Made by a program: the position numbers and the translations under genes
Shown: piece by piece, positions 23,526 through 32,266 of the stretch
Numbering within the stretch: position 1 is the stretch's first letter
Layout of the letters: each line of letters opens with the position of its first letter
NCBI GenBank assembly: GCA_903824675.1
Contig: CAIJXV010000067.1
Coordinates: forward strand, 1-58,656
Direction of reading: 5' to 3'
DNA length: 58,656 bases
Source: an uncultured bacterium
GTDB lineage: Bacteria > Verrucomicrobiota > Kiritimatiellia > CAIKKV01 > CAIJXV01
The notes under the pieces: generated by a model
What the model saw: the letters and a program-made list of their open reading frames with translations, nothing else
The model's database searches: none
Told to the model about the DNA's origin: nothing

Positions 23526-24488
23526 ATGCCCCTAGTTGATATGCCGTTGAGCCAATTAAAGACCTATGCCGGCCGCAGTCCCAAGCCCAAGGATTTTGAT
23601 AAATTCTGGGATAACCAACTGGCCGGGATGTGGGCACTGGATCCGCGAGTGGAGTTGAAACCCGCGGAATTCCAGACCTCATTTGCCGACTGTTTTGATC
23701 TCTATTTCGACGGCGTGGCGGATTCCCGAATTCATGCCAAGTTTTTGCGTCCGCGGAAGTCAGCCGGGAAGGGGCCGGCGGTGTTGCTGTTTCATGGGTA
23801 CTCCGGAAATTGCGGGGATTGGCAGGACAAACTCGGGTATGTGGCCGCTGGGTTCACCGTGGCAGCCTTGGACTGCCGGGGACAGGGAGGCCTTTCAGAA
23901 GATCGCGGTGGCGTACCGGGGAATACGCTCCGGGGGCATATCATTCGCGGGCTGGATGGTGAAACGCCGGACCAACTTTTGTTTACCCGGATTTTTCTAG
24001 ACACAGCGCAACTGGCCCGGATCGTGATGGCGATGCCTGGAGTCGATTCCCGTCGGGTGGGCGCAACGGGGGGAAGCCAGGGAGGCGGGTTGACCCTGGC
24101 CTGCACAGCCTTGGAGCCCCGGATTGCCCGGTCGGCCCCGGTATTCCCGTTCTTGAGTGATTATCGCCGGGTTTGGGAAATGGATCTGGCCAAGGATGCC
24201 TATGATGAATTGCGGACCTATTTCCGACTCTTCGATCCCTTGCACCAACGGGAGGATGAGATCTTTACCCGGCTGGGGTATATCGATGTGCAGAACCTTG
24301 CCCGGCGGATCAAGGCACAGATGTTGATGTCCGTCGGCCTGATGGACACAATTTGTCCTCCATCCTCCCAGTTTGCCGCTTACAATAAAATCAAATCTAA
24401 AAAAGAGCTGGTACTCTATCCCGATTTCGGACATGAAGGATTGCCTGGCGTGAATGATCGAATCTTTCAATTCATGATGGGTTTGTAG
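23526..24488 (+). CDS. Acetyl xylan esterase / cephalosporin-C deacetylase (CE7)
   Basis: A 320-residue protein of standard CE7 length with all family motifs. RGQGG at about 118-122, nucleophile elbow GGSQGG near 181-186 and the catalytic histidine in DFGHEG near the C-terminus form the set RGQ-GxSQG-HE. The N-terminus (LKTYAGRSPKPKDFDKFWD) is also typical. These cytoplasmic hexameric enzymes remove acetyl groups from short xylo-oligosaccharides and related sugars. AAAGGA lies ten bases upstream. The next gene starts nine bases after the stop, so the esterase, the unknown protein and the cupin form a three-gene unit. Confidence 0.93.
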   Translation: MPLVDMPLSQLKTYAGRSPKPKDFDKFWDNQLAGMWALDPRVELKPAEFQTSFADCFDLYFDGVADSRIHAKFLRPRKSAGKGPAVLLFHGYSGNCGDWQDKLGYVAAGFTVAALDCRGQGGLSEDRGGVPGNTLRGHIIRGLDGETPDQLLFTRIFLDTAQLARIVMAMPGVDSRRVGATGGSQGGGLTLACTALEPRIARSAPVFPFLSDYRRVWEMDLAKDAYDELRTYFRLFDPLHQREDEIFTRLGYIDVQNLARRIKAQMLMSVGLMDTICPPSSQFAAYNKIKSKKELVLYPDFGHEGLPGVNDRIFQFMMGL

Positions 24489-24497
24489 CGCGCGACC

Positions 24498-25946
24498 ATG
24501 TATAGCTATCGCAGTTGCTACGTTAATTTCGCCGGGCATTTGCTGAATGCCTATAATCCGAATATGCTCCATCCAAAATTGCGGCATCGATGGTCCGATT
24601 CGGATTGGATTCAGTTCGTCGATATGATCGCCGATTTTGGGTATAACGTGTTTGAGTTCTGGCTGGAACCCCAGTTTTTCAGCCGGAACGGGCTGAAATC
24701 GGATTATGGGCGGGAATTGGCGAGGCAGATGCAGATCGTGATCGAGCAGGGGCAGCAGCGGGGTGTAGCGGTCAAGCTCCTGGCCGCCTTGTCTACGGTA
24801 GGGGCGGATTGGCATACCCACTGTCCGAACGATCCCGCTGAATGGCACGAAGTGCGGACGCTTTGGGGCGAGTGGTTGGGGCGTTTTGAAGGATTGGGGC
24901 TGGTCGGAATTTTCCCAGGCGATCCGGGGGGCTGTTCCCGGAACGGATGCACGGCCGAGACGTTCATCGATAAATCACTGGAATTGGCAGAACTCGTGCA
25001 GCGTTTTCAACCCCGGGCTGTGTTGGAACTGGGGACGTGGGGCGCCCCCTTTTTCGGGTGGGGCAACATTCAGGGGCCCCCGGGCTGGCGCGGGGAATTT
25101 ATTCCATCGATTCAAGGTACAGCCTGGCAATTCGATGCCGCGCGGGCGGATCGCGCGATGGGGCATTTGTTAAACCGTCTGCCGGATTTCCCGTCGACGA
25201 CCCAGGTGGCAATCAACTTGGGATTCAACCCGGACGGGGATCCCGAGGTTCCGGAATGCGCCCAGGATGCGCGACCCTGGGCCCGTGAAATCGCCAAAAC
25301 TCATCGGATCGTCACCTGGGATTTCAGTCTAACGGAAGGCGAAAATGCGATTTTTCCGCACTACCGGTTCAGCCGTTTATATGCTCAACGCCGGCGGGAA
25401 CACGAGGCGGCGCCTTATGACGGGGGAATCTGCTTTACGATGACCCCACGGCTCAATCAGCTTTCGCTTTACCAGGCGGCACAGTCAATGATTGCGCCTG
25501 AGCGCGATCCGGCAACGGTGACATGCGGCTTTTATACCAAGTTATGGGGTGAGGGGGCCGGCGATCTGGCGGAGGTCTTGCCGGTATTTGAGGTTTATCA
25601 GGATTGGGGTAACCACGAAAACATCAAGATTACCAAGACCGATTTTCACCAGGCGATGTTACGGGGGGTGGAGATTCTGAAGAGTTGTTCGTCCAGTGCA
25701 ACGGCGGACAGGGCATTTTTCCCGGATTCTGAAACATATCGTCAGGAATTAATCTTTTTCTTTAAGCTATTCCGGGACTTGAGTGTGCCCGGGGCTGATT
25801 TTGATACCATACGGACAGTTTATTGGAATCGGGTGTATGCGATTTACGATCAACTCGCAGATCATGTCGATCCCCGACCCAAGGCGAATACGGACCGCCT
25901 GATACATTTTTTCAGCCGTTCGGATTGGGAGGGAACCCATGAGTAA
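24498..25946 (+). CDS. Unrecognised protein, probable TIM-barrel sugar-active enzyme
   Basis: A 482-residue protein that I cannot assign. It has no signal peptide or membrane helices. The run of features (FVDMIADFGYNVFEFWLEPQ near 40, GVAVKLLAALS, GLVGIFPGDPGGCSRNGC near 140, HRIVTWDFSLTEGENAIFPH near 275) looks like alternating strands and helices with acidic and aromatic residues at strand ends, as in glycoside hydrolase barrels. The GDPGGCSRNGC loop is striking and may bind a metal or ligand. It is encoded between a CE7 esterase and a cupin and overlaps the cupin by eight bases, so a role in acetylated oligosaccharide turnover is likely. Function not established. Confidence 0.6.
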   Translation: MYSYRSCYVNFAGHLLNAYNPNMLHPKLRHRWSDSDWIQFVDMIADFGYNVFEFWLEPQFFSRNGLKSDYGRELARQMQIVIEQGQQRGVAVKLLAALSTVGADWHTHCPNDPAEWHEVRTLWGEWLGRFEGLGLVGIFPGDPGGCSRNGCTAETFIDKSLELAELVQRFQPRAVLELGTWGAPFFGWGNIQGPPGWRGEFIPSIQGTAWQFDAARADRAMGHLLNRLPDFPSTTQVAINLGFNPDGDPEVPECAQDARPWAREIAKTHRIVTWDFSLTEGENAIFPHYRFSRLYAQRRREHEAAPYDGGICFTMTPRLNQLSLYQAAQSMIAPERDPATVTCGFYTKLWGEGAGDLAEVLPVFEVYQDWGNHENIKITKTDFHQAMLRGVEILKSCSSSATADRAFFPDSETYRQELIFFFKLFRDLSVPGADFDTIRTVYWNRVYAIYDQLADHVDPRPKANTDRLIHFFSRSDWEGTHE

Positions 25947-26451
25947 GCGCCGGTCGATGGTAAACATGCCACCGAAAAGAAAAGTCTTTGAGGTGTCTGA
26001 GCCTGAACGGGGACGAGCATTAAGGGCTTGCCGGTCGCAAATGCGGAAATGGCAAATAGCTCTTCCTTCCATAGATCCACTGGTGTTGGATTTCGGTCTG
26101 AACGACTTTATGCGGGTCGGCGAGATTGAGTTTTGGATTGCGAATGAAATCCGGGCCGGTTATTGCGGGAAATACATGTTCGTGTTTGATGGCCAGACGT
26201 GTCCCCTGCATTCACACCGACGCAAACACGAGACGTTCTTTGTGGTCAAGGGGCGGATTTGTTTGAGGGCCGGGAGAAAGACCTTGCGGCTGAGCGAGGG
26301 ATCAGTTGTTCCGGTTGCCCCGGGCGTGGTGCATTCTTTCATGGGGGAGGGCAACGCCCTGTTGCTGGAATTGTCGACGCCCTGTCAGATCGCGGACAAC
26401 GTGTTTGTTGAACCGCGAACGGATCGATGGTTAAAGAAATTTGCCGGTTAA
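25939..26451 (+). CDS. Cupin protein, D-lyxose-isomerase-like
   Basis: A 170-residue single-domain cupin. Metal ligands are suggested by CPLHSHRRKHETFFVVKGRI (His, His, Glu pattern) and by APGVVHSFMGEG for the final histidine. The preceding LDFGLNDFMRVGEIEFW with PLHxH resembles the D-lyxose ketol-isomerase type of sugar isomerase, which would fit the CE7 neighbour, but small cupins are easily over-assigned. ATG 25939 has GGGAGGG ahead. It overlaps the upstream gene by eight bases and the convergent sulfotransferase gene by four. Third gene of the esterase unit. Confidence 0.65.
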   Translation: MSKRRSMVNMPPKRKVFEVSEPERGRALRACRSQMRKWQIALPSIDPLVLDFGLNDFMRVGEIEFWIANEIRAGYCGKYMFVFDGQTCPLHSHRRKHETFFVVKGRICLRAGRKTLRLSEGSVVPVAPGVVHSFMGEGNALLLELSTPCQIADNVFVEPRTDRWLKKFAG

Positions 26452-27191
26452 TCGATGTGCGATGTCGGTTCGGAAGTCTGAACATCATTGGACAAGAGTT
26501 CTGGTTTTGGGGCGCGTCGGCGAGGGGGCAGACGCTGGGGATCTATCAGGCCGTCGAAATCATAACCGAACGCCTCGATGTCGCGTTTCCAATGGTGGGC
26601 GACTTTCTCCCGGGTTTCATCGGTGTAATAAGATCGATAATCGGCATGGGGCCGTTGAGTTTTAGCGTGAAGAAGTTCCATCGGGGCGATGCCAATGGTT
26701 AGGCAGAGCCGGTTGAAGTCATTATGTAAGTTTTCAAACCGGCCGATGAAATCCACCATCAGTCGGCCGTCGGGATCGGTGACAAAACGGGAAATCGATC
26801 TTTTGTTGCGCCGGATTTCCCAGTCGACATATTCCGGAAAACCGGACATACAGGCAACGCGGGATTGGTGACGGTGTCCTTCCGATTTTTGGATGGCATT
26901 ATAGAGCGCGACGATCCAACTGAAGGGGTTTCGGACAAATGCGGCGGAGAGATATTCATCAAAAAGCCCCCGGGGGAGTCTGGTTTCAAGCATTCGGGCG
27001 GTGAGATGGGGTGGAAAATTGGCTCGTTCGAGATGTCGAATGATGTGGTAGCGAGTCAGGAAACGGGTCCAGGCCGACCGGACGGGTTGGGTTCCGAAGG
27101 GGCGAAGGGTTTCGGAAATACTGCCGCCGCCGGTGCGGTTGATATGGAGAAAAATGAAGCGGTACCGGGTTGAAATAATCATGTTTGCCAA
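26448..27191 (-). CDS. Sulfotransferase-family protein
   Basis: A 247-residue protein with RFIFLHINRTGGGSISETLR near residue 12, which corresponds to the 5'-phosphosulfate loop (FLHIPKTGGTS) of PAPS-dependent carbohydrate sulfotransferases. SAAFVRNPFSWIVALYN near 83 corresponds to the 3'-phosphate motif. The first motif reads INRTGGGS, an arginine replacing the usual lysine, so activity may be altered. The C-terminal 35 residues are low complexity. It is the only sulfation gene in the window. Probably transfers sulfate to a surface glycan. It is convergent with the cupin gene and lies 23 bases beyond the PilZ gene start region on the same strand. Confidence 0.7.
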   Translation of the reverse strand: MANMIISTRYRFIFLHINRTGGGSISETLRPFGTQPVRSAWTRFLTRYHIIRHLERANFPPHLTARMLETRLPRGLFDEYLSAAFVRNPFSWIVALYNAIQKSEGHRHQSRVACMSGFPEYVDWEIRRNKRSISRFVTDPDGRLMVDFIGRFENLHNDFNRLCLTIGIAPMELLHAKTQRPHADYRSYYTDETREKVAHHWKRDIEAFGYDFDGLIDPQRLPPRRRAPKPELLSNDVQTSEPTSHID

Positions 27192-27215
27192 TCGGAGCGG
27201 GTAAGATTCATAAGA

Positions 27216-27605
27216 TCAATGGATAAAATCTCGAATTTCATCAAGGGTGGAAGCGGCCCATACTTGCATCGCCGGGGACGATAGATGGGTTAATTTGATG
27301 CCCGCGAGGAAGGTTCCGGGGTCCTGTCCGGGTTTGGACCACATCACTTCTCCGCGAAGGATGAGGTTGTAAACTTTTGACTGGTATTCCACTTGCACCC
27401 AGATTTTTAAAGATGCGCCCTGGGGGATGGGCTGTTTGAGCGTCAATTGCATGCCTTGAACAGAAATGTCGGACAAGGAACCGGAAAATTCAGGGCGAAG
27501 CAGAAACAACCAGAACGGTTTTTTGCTGATCGCCACTTTAACGGGAGCCTGGGTGTGGATGCGTTGGCCGATTCTTCGATTATCCGGTGCGTGAAAATGA
27601 AGCAT
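27216..27605 (-). CDS. PilZ-domain protein (probable c-di-GMP binding)
   Basis: A 129-residue stand-alone PilZ protein. The two binding elements are both present: RxxxR in RRIGQRI near residues 9-15 and (D/N)xSxxG in SDISVQGMQL near 44-52. The rest forms the beta-barrel (ILRGEVMWSKPGQDP; FLAGIKLTHLS). Stand-alone PilZ proteins relay c-di-GMP levels to motility, polysaccharide synthesis or secretion. The gene precedes the sulfotransferase on the same strand by 24 bases, which hints at joint regulation of surface polymer. No diguanylate cyclase is in the window. Confidence 0.85.
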   Translation of the reverse strand: MLHFHAPDNRRIGQRIHTQAPVKVAISKKPFWLFLLRPEFSGSLSDISVQGMQLTLKQPIPQGASLKIWVQVEYQSKVYNLILRGEVMWSKPGQDPGTFLAGIKLTHLSSPAMQVWAASTLDEIRDFIH

Positions 27606-27829
27606 ATGGCCTATCCTCTTAATTCCGAAGTTGTCCCGGATATCGGATTTCCGGGGACCCTCTTATTCCTCGTTGCCTTCCATTTGCTTGCCTTTACGAT
27701 AGGATGGAGAGGGTTGGTTTTCAAGCGGCAAATAGAGGTGTGAATAGAGGTGTAACCTCCGCGGCATGGGGGATGTCTGCCTGTTTCGATCGACTTGCTT
27801 TGGGCCGTGGCGATTGGTAGAAGAGGGTT

Positions 27830-29836
27830 ATGCAATTCGGATCCTGTTATGTTCATGTTGAGAATGACGTACTCACGCTAGGTAATTCGCGGATTGAGCG
27901 GGCATGGTCCATCACCCCTCAGGGGTTGGTGTCTCTGACCTTGGTCAATCGGGAAAGCGGCCGTGTGTGGTCTGTCCGGCCGGCCACCCAGCCGGCATTG
28001 GATATCACTGCCGCCGGCATCGGGGCGCCCGTGGTGACGTGTCATGTCGCCGCCCAGAGTCCGGTTGAAGAACCCGCCTTGATCGTCGAATTACGCAGTC
28101 CCGCCGATGGGGGGGTGTCGGTTACCCGCCGACTGTGGATTTACGAGCACGCGTCGAGTATCACCCTGCAGGTTGTCGTATCCGGGGCGACGGAGATCCC
28201 GGCCGTAACCCCTGACGGGGTGGTTGGTCCCACGGGAGTCGAGACGACGGCTGCGTCCACGGCCCCCGGCATTCCACGGGGTGACGTGGTGGATCTGCTT
28301 GAACTTTGCACGTTACACCATCGCTTGACCGCAGTGGAACTGGTCGACCAGACGGATGTTCATGACACTCTGGTATTTGAACGATCCTGGATGCTCCAGC
28401 CCGCGGAGCCCTGTATCTCTGCGGTTGGAAACGTTTTTTTTATCGAAGACCCGCTGACGGGTCAGGGCGTGCTTTGGCTGAAACAAGCGCCCTTGCCTCA
28501 CTCCCGTCCCGTCCGTACCGCTGTTGATATGTGGGTGGAGGGGGAGACGTGTGCGGTGGTCGGGCACGGCTTGGATGCGAAGGGGGGAGGGGGCTACCCG
28601 GTGGCCTGCATGGTTTACGCCGGAGGTCGTGCGGGACGCATTGCCGCCTTACAGCAACACCAACGCCAGTTTCGGGCTTACGTGCCCGGGCGCGACGGTT
28701 TGTTCCTCTCCAATACCTGGGGGGATCGTTCGCGCGATGAACGGGTCAACGAGTCCTTCATGTTGCAGGAGGTCGAGGCGGGCGCGGGGATCGGCGTCGA
28801 TGTGATCCAGATCGATGATGGCTGGCAGCGTGGGCACACCGCCAACTCTGCGGCACCCGGCGGCGTGTGGAATGGTTTTTGGGCTGCCGATAGTCATTTC
28901 TGGGCGCCGCATCCGCAGCGATTTCCCCAGGGGCTGACGCCCATCCTCCTGTCCGCCCAGGCCAAAGGGTTGCGTTTGGGGCTGTGGTTCGCACCGGACT
29001 CGTCCGACAACTTTTCCAACTGGGCGCGCGATGCCGCGCAAATCCTCAAACTCCACCGCGAGTGGGGCGTCGATTACATTAAGATTGATGGCGTCAAGAT
29101 GCACACTCGTACCGGTGAAGCCAATCTGCAATCCTTTTTTGCCCGTGTTCTTGCGGAAAGCGAGGGGCGGGTGGTGTTCGACCAGGATGTCACCGCGGAG
29201 ATTCGACCGGGATATTTCGGGCTCATGGGCGCGGGGCCGATTTTTGTTGAGAACCGCTATACCGACTGGCATCGTTACTGGCCGCACGCCACCTTGCGGA
29301 ATCTGTGGATGTTGGCGTCGTATGTGGATCCGGTCCGGTTGCGGATGGAGTTTCTCAATCTCGCCCGTCATCCCGAGAACTATCTGAATGACCCGCTGGC
29401 GCCGATCCATTATACCCCGGGCTATTTATTTGCGACGGTGATGATGGCCAATCCGCTGGGATGGTTTGAAGTGTCGAATCTGCCGGAGACCTATCGCGCG
29501 GAATTGCCGGACTTGGTGCGAACGTGGAAGACCCATCGGGCGGCTTTGCATGCCGGCCCGATCCTGCCCGTGGGAATGGAGCCGAGTGGCCGGAGTTGGG
29601 CGGGCTTTATTTCCGGCGCGGCGGAGGGGGCTTGGTATGCGCTGGTCTTCCGCGAACTGAACGAAGTGGAGACGTTTCATTTTGAGGCGCCCATGGCCCG
29701 TGCCGGCCAGCGAGCGACATTGCTCGCCGGTGCAGGAACCGTGCAGGTGGGGGATGGAGGGTTCGATGTTACGTTGCCGGCGGCACGGAGTTTTGCCCTG
29801 GTACGGGTTGAAGCCGGAATATCGGATTTTAGGTGA
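27830..29836 (+). CDS. GH36-type alpha-galactosidase-like glycosidase
   Basis: A 668-residue protein with an N-terminal beta-domain (about 1-290), a central (beta/alpha)8 barrel and a C-terminal beta domain. Barrel motifs are VIQIDDGWQRGH, RLGLWFAPDSSDNFSN and WGVDYIKIDGVKM, whose KxD aspartate (about residue 420) fits the clan GH-D nucleophile. The usual GLWxEPE glutamate is replaced (FAPDSS), and the segment VENRYTDWHRYWPHATLRNL stands where the acid/base region is expected, so it belongs to a divergent branch and substrate is uncertain. No signal peptide, so it is probably cytoplasmic. GAGGG precedes the ATG. Confidence 0.8.
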   Translation: MQFGSCYVHVENDVLTLGNSRIERAWSITPQGLVSLTLVNRESGRVWSVRPATQPALDITAAGIGAPVVTCHVAAQSPVEEPALIVELRSPADGGVSVTRRLWIYEHASSITLQVVVSGATEIPAVTPDGVVGPTGVETTAASTAPGIPRGDVVDLLELCTLHHRLTAVELVDQTDVHDTLVFERSWMLQPAEPCISAVGNVFFIEDPLTGQGVLWLKQAPLPHSRPVRTAVDMWVEGETCAVVGHGLDAKGGGGYPVACMVYAGGRAGRIAALQQHQRQFRAYVPGRDGLFLSNTWGDRSRDERVNESFMLQEVEAGAGIGVDVIQIDDGWQRGHTANSAAPGGVWNGFWAADSHFWAPHPQRFPQGLTPILLSAQAKGLRLGLWFAPDSSDNFSNWARDAAQILKLHREWGVDYIKIDGVKMHTRTGEANLQSFFARVLAESEGRVVFDQDVTAEIRPGYFGLMGAGPIFVENRYTDWHRYWPHATLRNLWMLASYVDPVRLRMEFLNLARHPENYLNDPLAPIHYTPGYLFATVMMANPLGWFEVSNLPETYRAELPDLVRTWKTHRAALHAGPILPVGMEPSGRSWAGFISGAAEGAWYALVFRELNEVETFHFEAPMARAGQRATLLAGAGTVQVGDGGFDVTLPAARSFALVRVEAGISDFR

Positions 29837-29889
29837 TTGGAGCGGTGTCACAGTGAGAGATCTGCATTAGATTAGCAGGAGTCATAACC

Positions 29890-31197
29890 ATGAAGTATCC
29901 CTCGATCCCCGATTTGAAATCACTCAGCGAACAACTCGCACTCTATGCCCAGCTTAAGCATGAGAAAGGCGCATCCGGCATTGAGCCCATTTTCAGGCAG
30001 GCCCAAAAAGCTCTTGAGACCTGCATCCGTCAGGTGAGAGCCCTTCCCGAAAGTTCAATCCGATCGGCCCGTGAACCCGATTCCCTTCATAAAATCCGGT
30101 TGCTCCGTCCGTCGGGCCCGCGCCAGATCTGGAAAACGTTCGACAAGGCCGCCTATGCCGATCGAATTCAGGGGGCTTTGCTCGGTCGATTCGCCGGATG
30201 TACTCTGGGGGCGCCTGTTGAGTTTTGGACGGTTGACCAGATGGAGAAATGGGCGGCTGAAATCGGCGAAGTTTTTCCTCCCGTTGATTATTGGCGAGCG
30301 ATTCCCCATCCGCATCAGATTCGATATAATACCGCCCGATGTGATGCCTATACCCGTTCCAAAATGAAGGGTGTCCCGGTTGATGATGATATCACCTATA
30401 CGTTGCTGGGCCTCCTTATTCTGGAAGATTACGGACCGGATTTCACGGTGGATGAGGTCGGGAAAGCCTGGATCAAATACCTGCCCATGGCCTGTACGGC
30501 CGAAGATATAGCCCTCAAGAATCTCAAAAAGGGGATTCCGGCTGCAAAAGCCGGCGCCATCGATAATCCGTACTGCGAGTGGATTGGCGCCGACATTCGC
30601 GCCGATCCGTGGGGATATCTCGCCGCCGGCTGGCCCGAGCGTGCCGCCGAGATGGCCTGGCGTGACGCCTATCTCAGTCACCGCCGGCAGGGGATTTATG
30701 GCGAAATGTTTTTTGCCGCCGCCATCGCGGCCGCCTTTACCGTTAAACACCCCGTGGACGCCCTTAAAATTGCCCTTACCGAAATTCCAAAAGAATGCGC
30801 TCTGGCCCAAGCCGTCCGCTGGGCACTTCACATCGCTCCGCGCATTCGCAATTACCGGCAAGCGCGCGCAGCCGTGGATCGGCATTTCGCCGGCATGAGT
30901 CCGATTCACACCATCAATAATGCCTGTCTGTCCATCTGGGGCTTGACCATCGGTGGAACGGATTTCACCAAGGTTATCTCGGAAACGGTTGCCATGGGGC
31001 TCGACAACGATTGTACCGCCGCCACGGCCGGCAGTATCTGTGGAGTGGTCGTTGGGAAAAAGGGGATTCCCGCCCGCTGGACCCGTTCATTCAACAACAC
31101 GGTCTATAGTTATATGATTCGCCGGGAGAAATTCGCGATCGACAATCTCTTTGCCCGGTTCACAAAACAAGCCCAGCGCGTATTCCAGGGCCGATAA
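29890..31197 (+). CDS. ADP-ribosylglycohydrolase-family protein
   Basis: A 435-residue protein. After a 90-residue N-terminal region, the DraG-type fold begins YADRIQGALLGRFAGCTLGAPVEFW. VPVDDDITYTLLGLLIL carries the first metal-binding acidic cluster, and GLDNDCTAATAGSICGVVVG carries the second (canonical GDxDTxAAxAG, here LDNDCTAATAG). Members hydrolyse ADP-ribose from proteins or related N-glycosidic substrates. The change of GDTDT to DNDCT is also common in a broad family of secondary-metabolism relatives. AGGAG sits eight bases ahead of the ATG. It follows the GH36-type gene by 53 bases, so joint transcription is likely. Substrate unknown. Confidence 0.85.
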   Translation: MKYPSIPDLKSLSEQLALYAQLKHEKGASGIEPIFRQAQKALETCIRQVRALPESSIRSAREPDSLHKIRLLRPSGPRQIWKTFDKAAYADRIQGALLGRFAGCTLGAPVEFWTVDQMEKWAAEIGEVFPPVDYWRAIPHPHQIRYNTARCDAYTRSKMKGVPVDDDITYTLLGLLILEDYGPDFTVDEVGKAWIKYLPMACTAEDIALKNLKKGIPAAKAGAIDNPYCEWIGADIRADPWGYLAAGWPERAAEMAWRDAYLSHRRQGIYGEMFFAAAIAAAFTVKHPVDALKIALTEIPKECALAQAVRWALHIAPRIRNYRQARAAVDRHFAGMSPIHTINNACLSIWGLTIGGTDFTKVISETVAMGLDNDCTAATAGSICGVVVGKKGIPARWTRSFNNTVYSYMIRREKFAIDNLFARFTKQAQRVFQGR

Positions 31198-31213
31198 ATA
31201 ACGACGATACGGT

Positions 31214-32266
31214 TTAAGTCGGATCGATGGGCTGGATCGGTTGGGAATTTTCGGGATCCTCCCCCGGTTTACCCTTTGAGCCGGCGGCATAAAAGATGAA
31301 AATCAGGCCGCCGCACAAGCCCCAGAACAGCATGCCCAGATAGGGCAGATCCATGATGAAAAAGGCCTTGCCTTGGGGAATGCCCAGAAGCGCGAACAGA
31401 TGGATGGACAGTCCTTCCCGGATACCCAGCCCGCCCGGGGTCAGGGGAATCGATCCGGCGATGGAGATAATCGGAACCAGCGAGATGAAATCGATATACG
31501 GCAAATTCACCTCCAGCGCCCGCGCTGCACAGTAGGCCGAACTGATGATGAGGAAGTGGTTGAAAGCGGAAATCGTCACCGTGCGAAGGAGCAGGCCGGG
31601 GTTTTGGCGGCAGGTGTAGAAGGTGGTATATGCCCGGGCGAGGATATCCAGGGGTTTCGATAATCGGGAATTCTGACGCCAGCGTGACCAGCAGGTTCCG
31701 TCCCGGAATAAATCCTTGCTGAACAATAAGATCAAACCCACCCCGGCGGCGAGGCAAATGCCGCCGGCAATTCCCGCCGCCCACTGGGTTAAACGGTAGG
31801 AAAGAAAAAAGCGGCATCGGATCAGAATCGTGGCGAGGACGATGACGATCAAGGCCACCAAGCCGGTGGTTCGGTCGATGAAAATAGTCGCGACCGCCTC
31901 GGTTTTGCGATGGTGGGTTTCGCGGGCGGTATAATAGGCTTTGATCAAATCTCCGCCCGTACCCCCGGGCATAAAGCTGTTGAAAAAATGACCGATAAAA
32001 AAAACGGCCGTGGTACGGGGCCAGGAGAGGTGCTGGTCCATCGCCTCAAGAACCAGTTTCCAGCGAATGATACAGAGGATGAGGGCGGTCAGGAGGATCG
32101 CCAGGCCGGCTACCAACCAGGGCCAATGCGAAGCCGCCAGATGGAGCTCATTCAATAACGAATGGGGGTCGATGCGCGACAGGAGCCATGCCAGAATGCC
32201 GATGCCAATTCCCAGCCGGATCAAAATACCCGCGATTTTTTTTAATCGGTCGACAGGCTTTGCCAT
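31214..32266 (-). CDS. Flippase-like membrane protein (AglD/MprF-TM family, UPF0104)
   Basis: A 350-residue protein with about eight membrane helices. The family signature is HFFNSFMPGGTGGDLIKAYYTARET near residue 92, and it resembles the flippase-like domain of lysylphosphatidylglycerol synthases and archaeal AglD. The end is polar. Its first 25 bases overlap the start region of the downstream-strand reductase gene (they share bases 32242-32266). The company of GDP-deoxyhexose genes suggests movement of a lipid-linked sugar across the membrane. Direct evidence for transport is missing. Confidence 0.78.
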   Translation of the reverse strand: MAKPVDRLKKIAGILIRLGIGIGILAWLLSRIDPHSLLNELHLAASHWPWLVAGLAILLTALILCIIRWKLVLEAMDQHLSWPRTTAVFFIGHFFNSFMPGGTGGDLIKAYYTARETHHRKTEAVATIFIDRTTGLVALIVIVLATILIRCRFFLSYRLTQWAAGIAGGICLAAGVGLILLFSKDLFRDGTCWSRWRQNSRLSKPLDILARAYTTFYTCRQNPGLLLRTVTISAFNHFLIISSAYCAARALEVNLPYIDFISLVPIISIAGSIPLTPGGLGIREGLSIHLFALLGIPQGKAFFIMDLPYLGMLFWGLCGGLIFIFYAAGSKGKPGEDPENSQPIQPIDPT

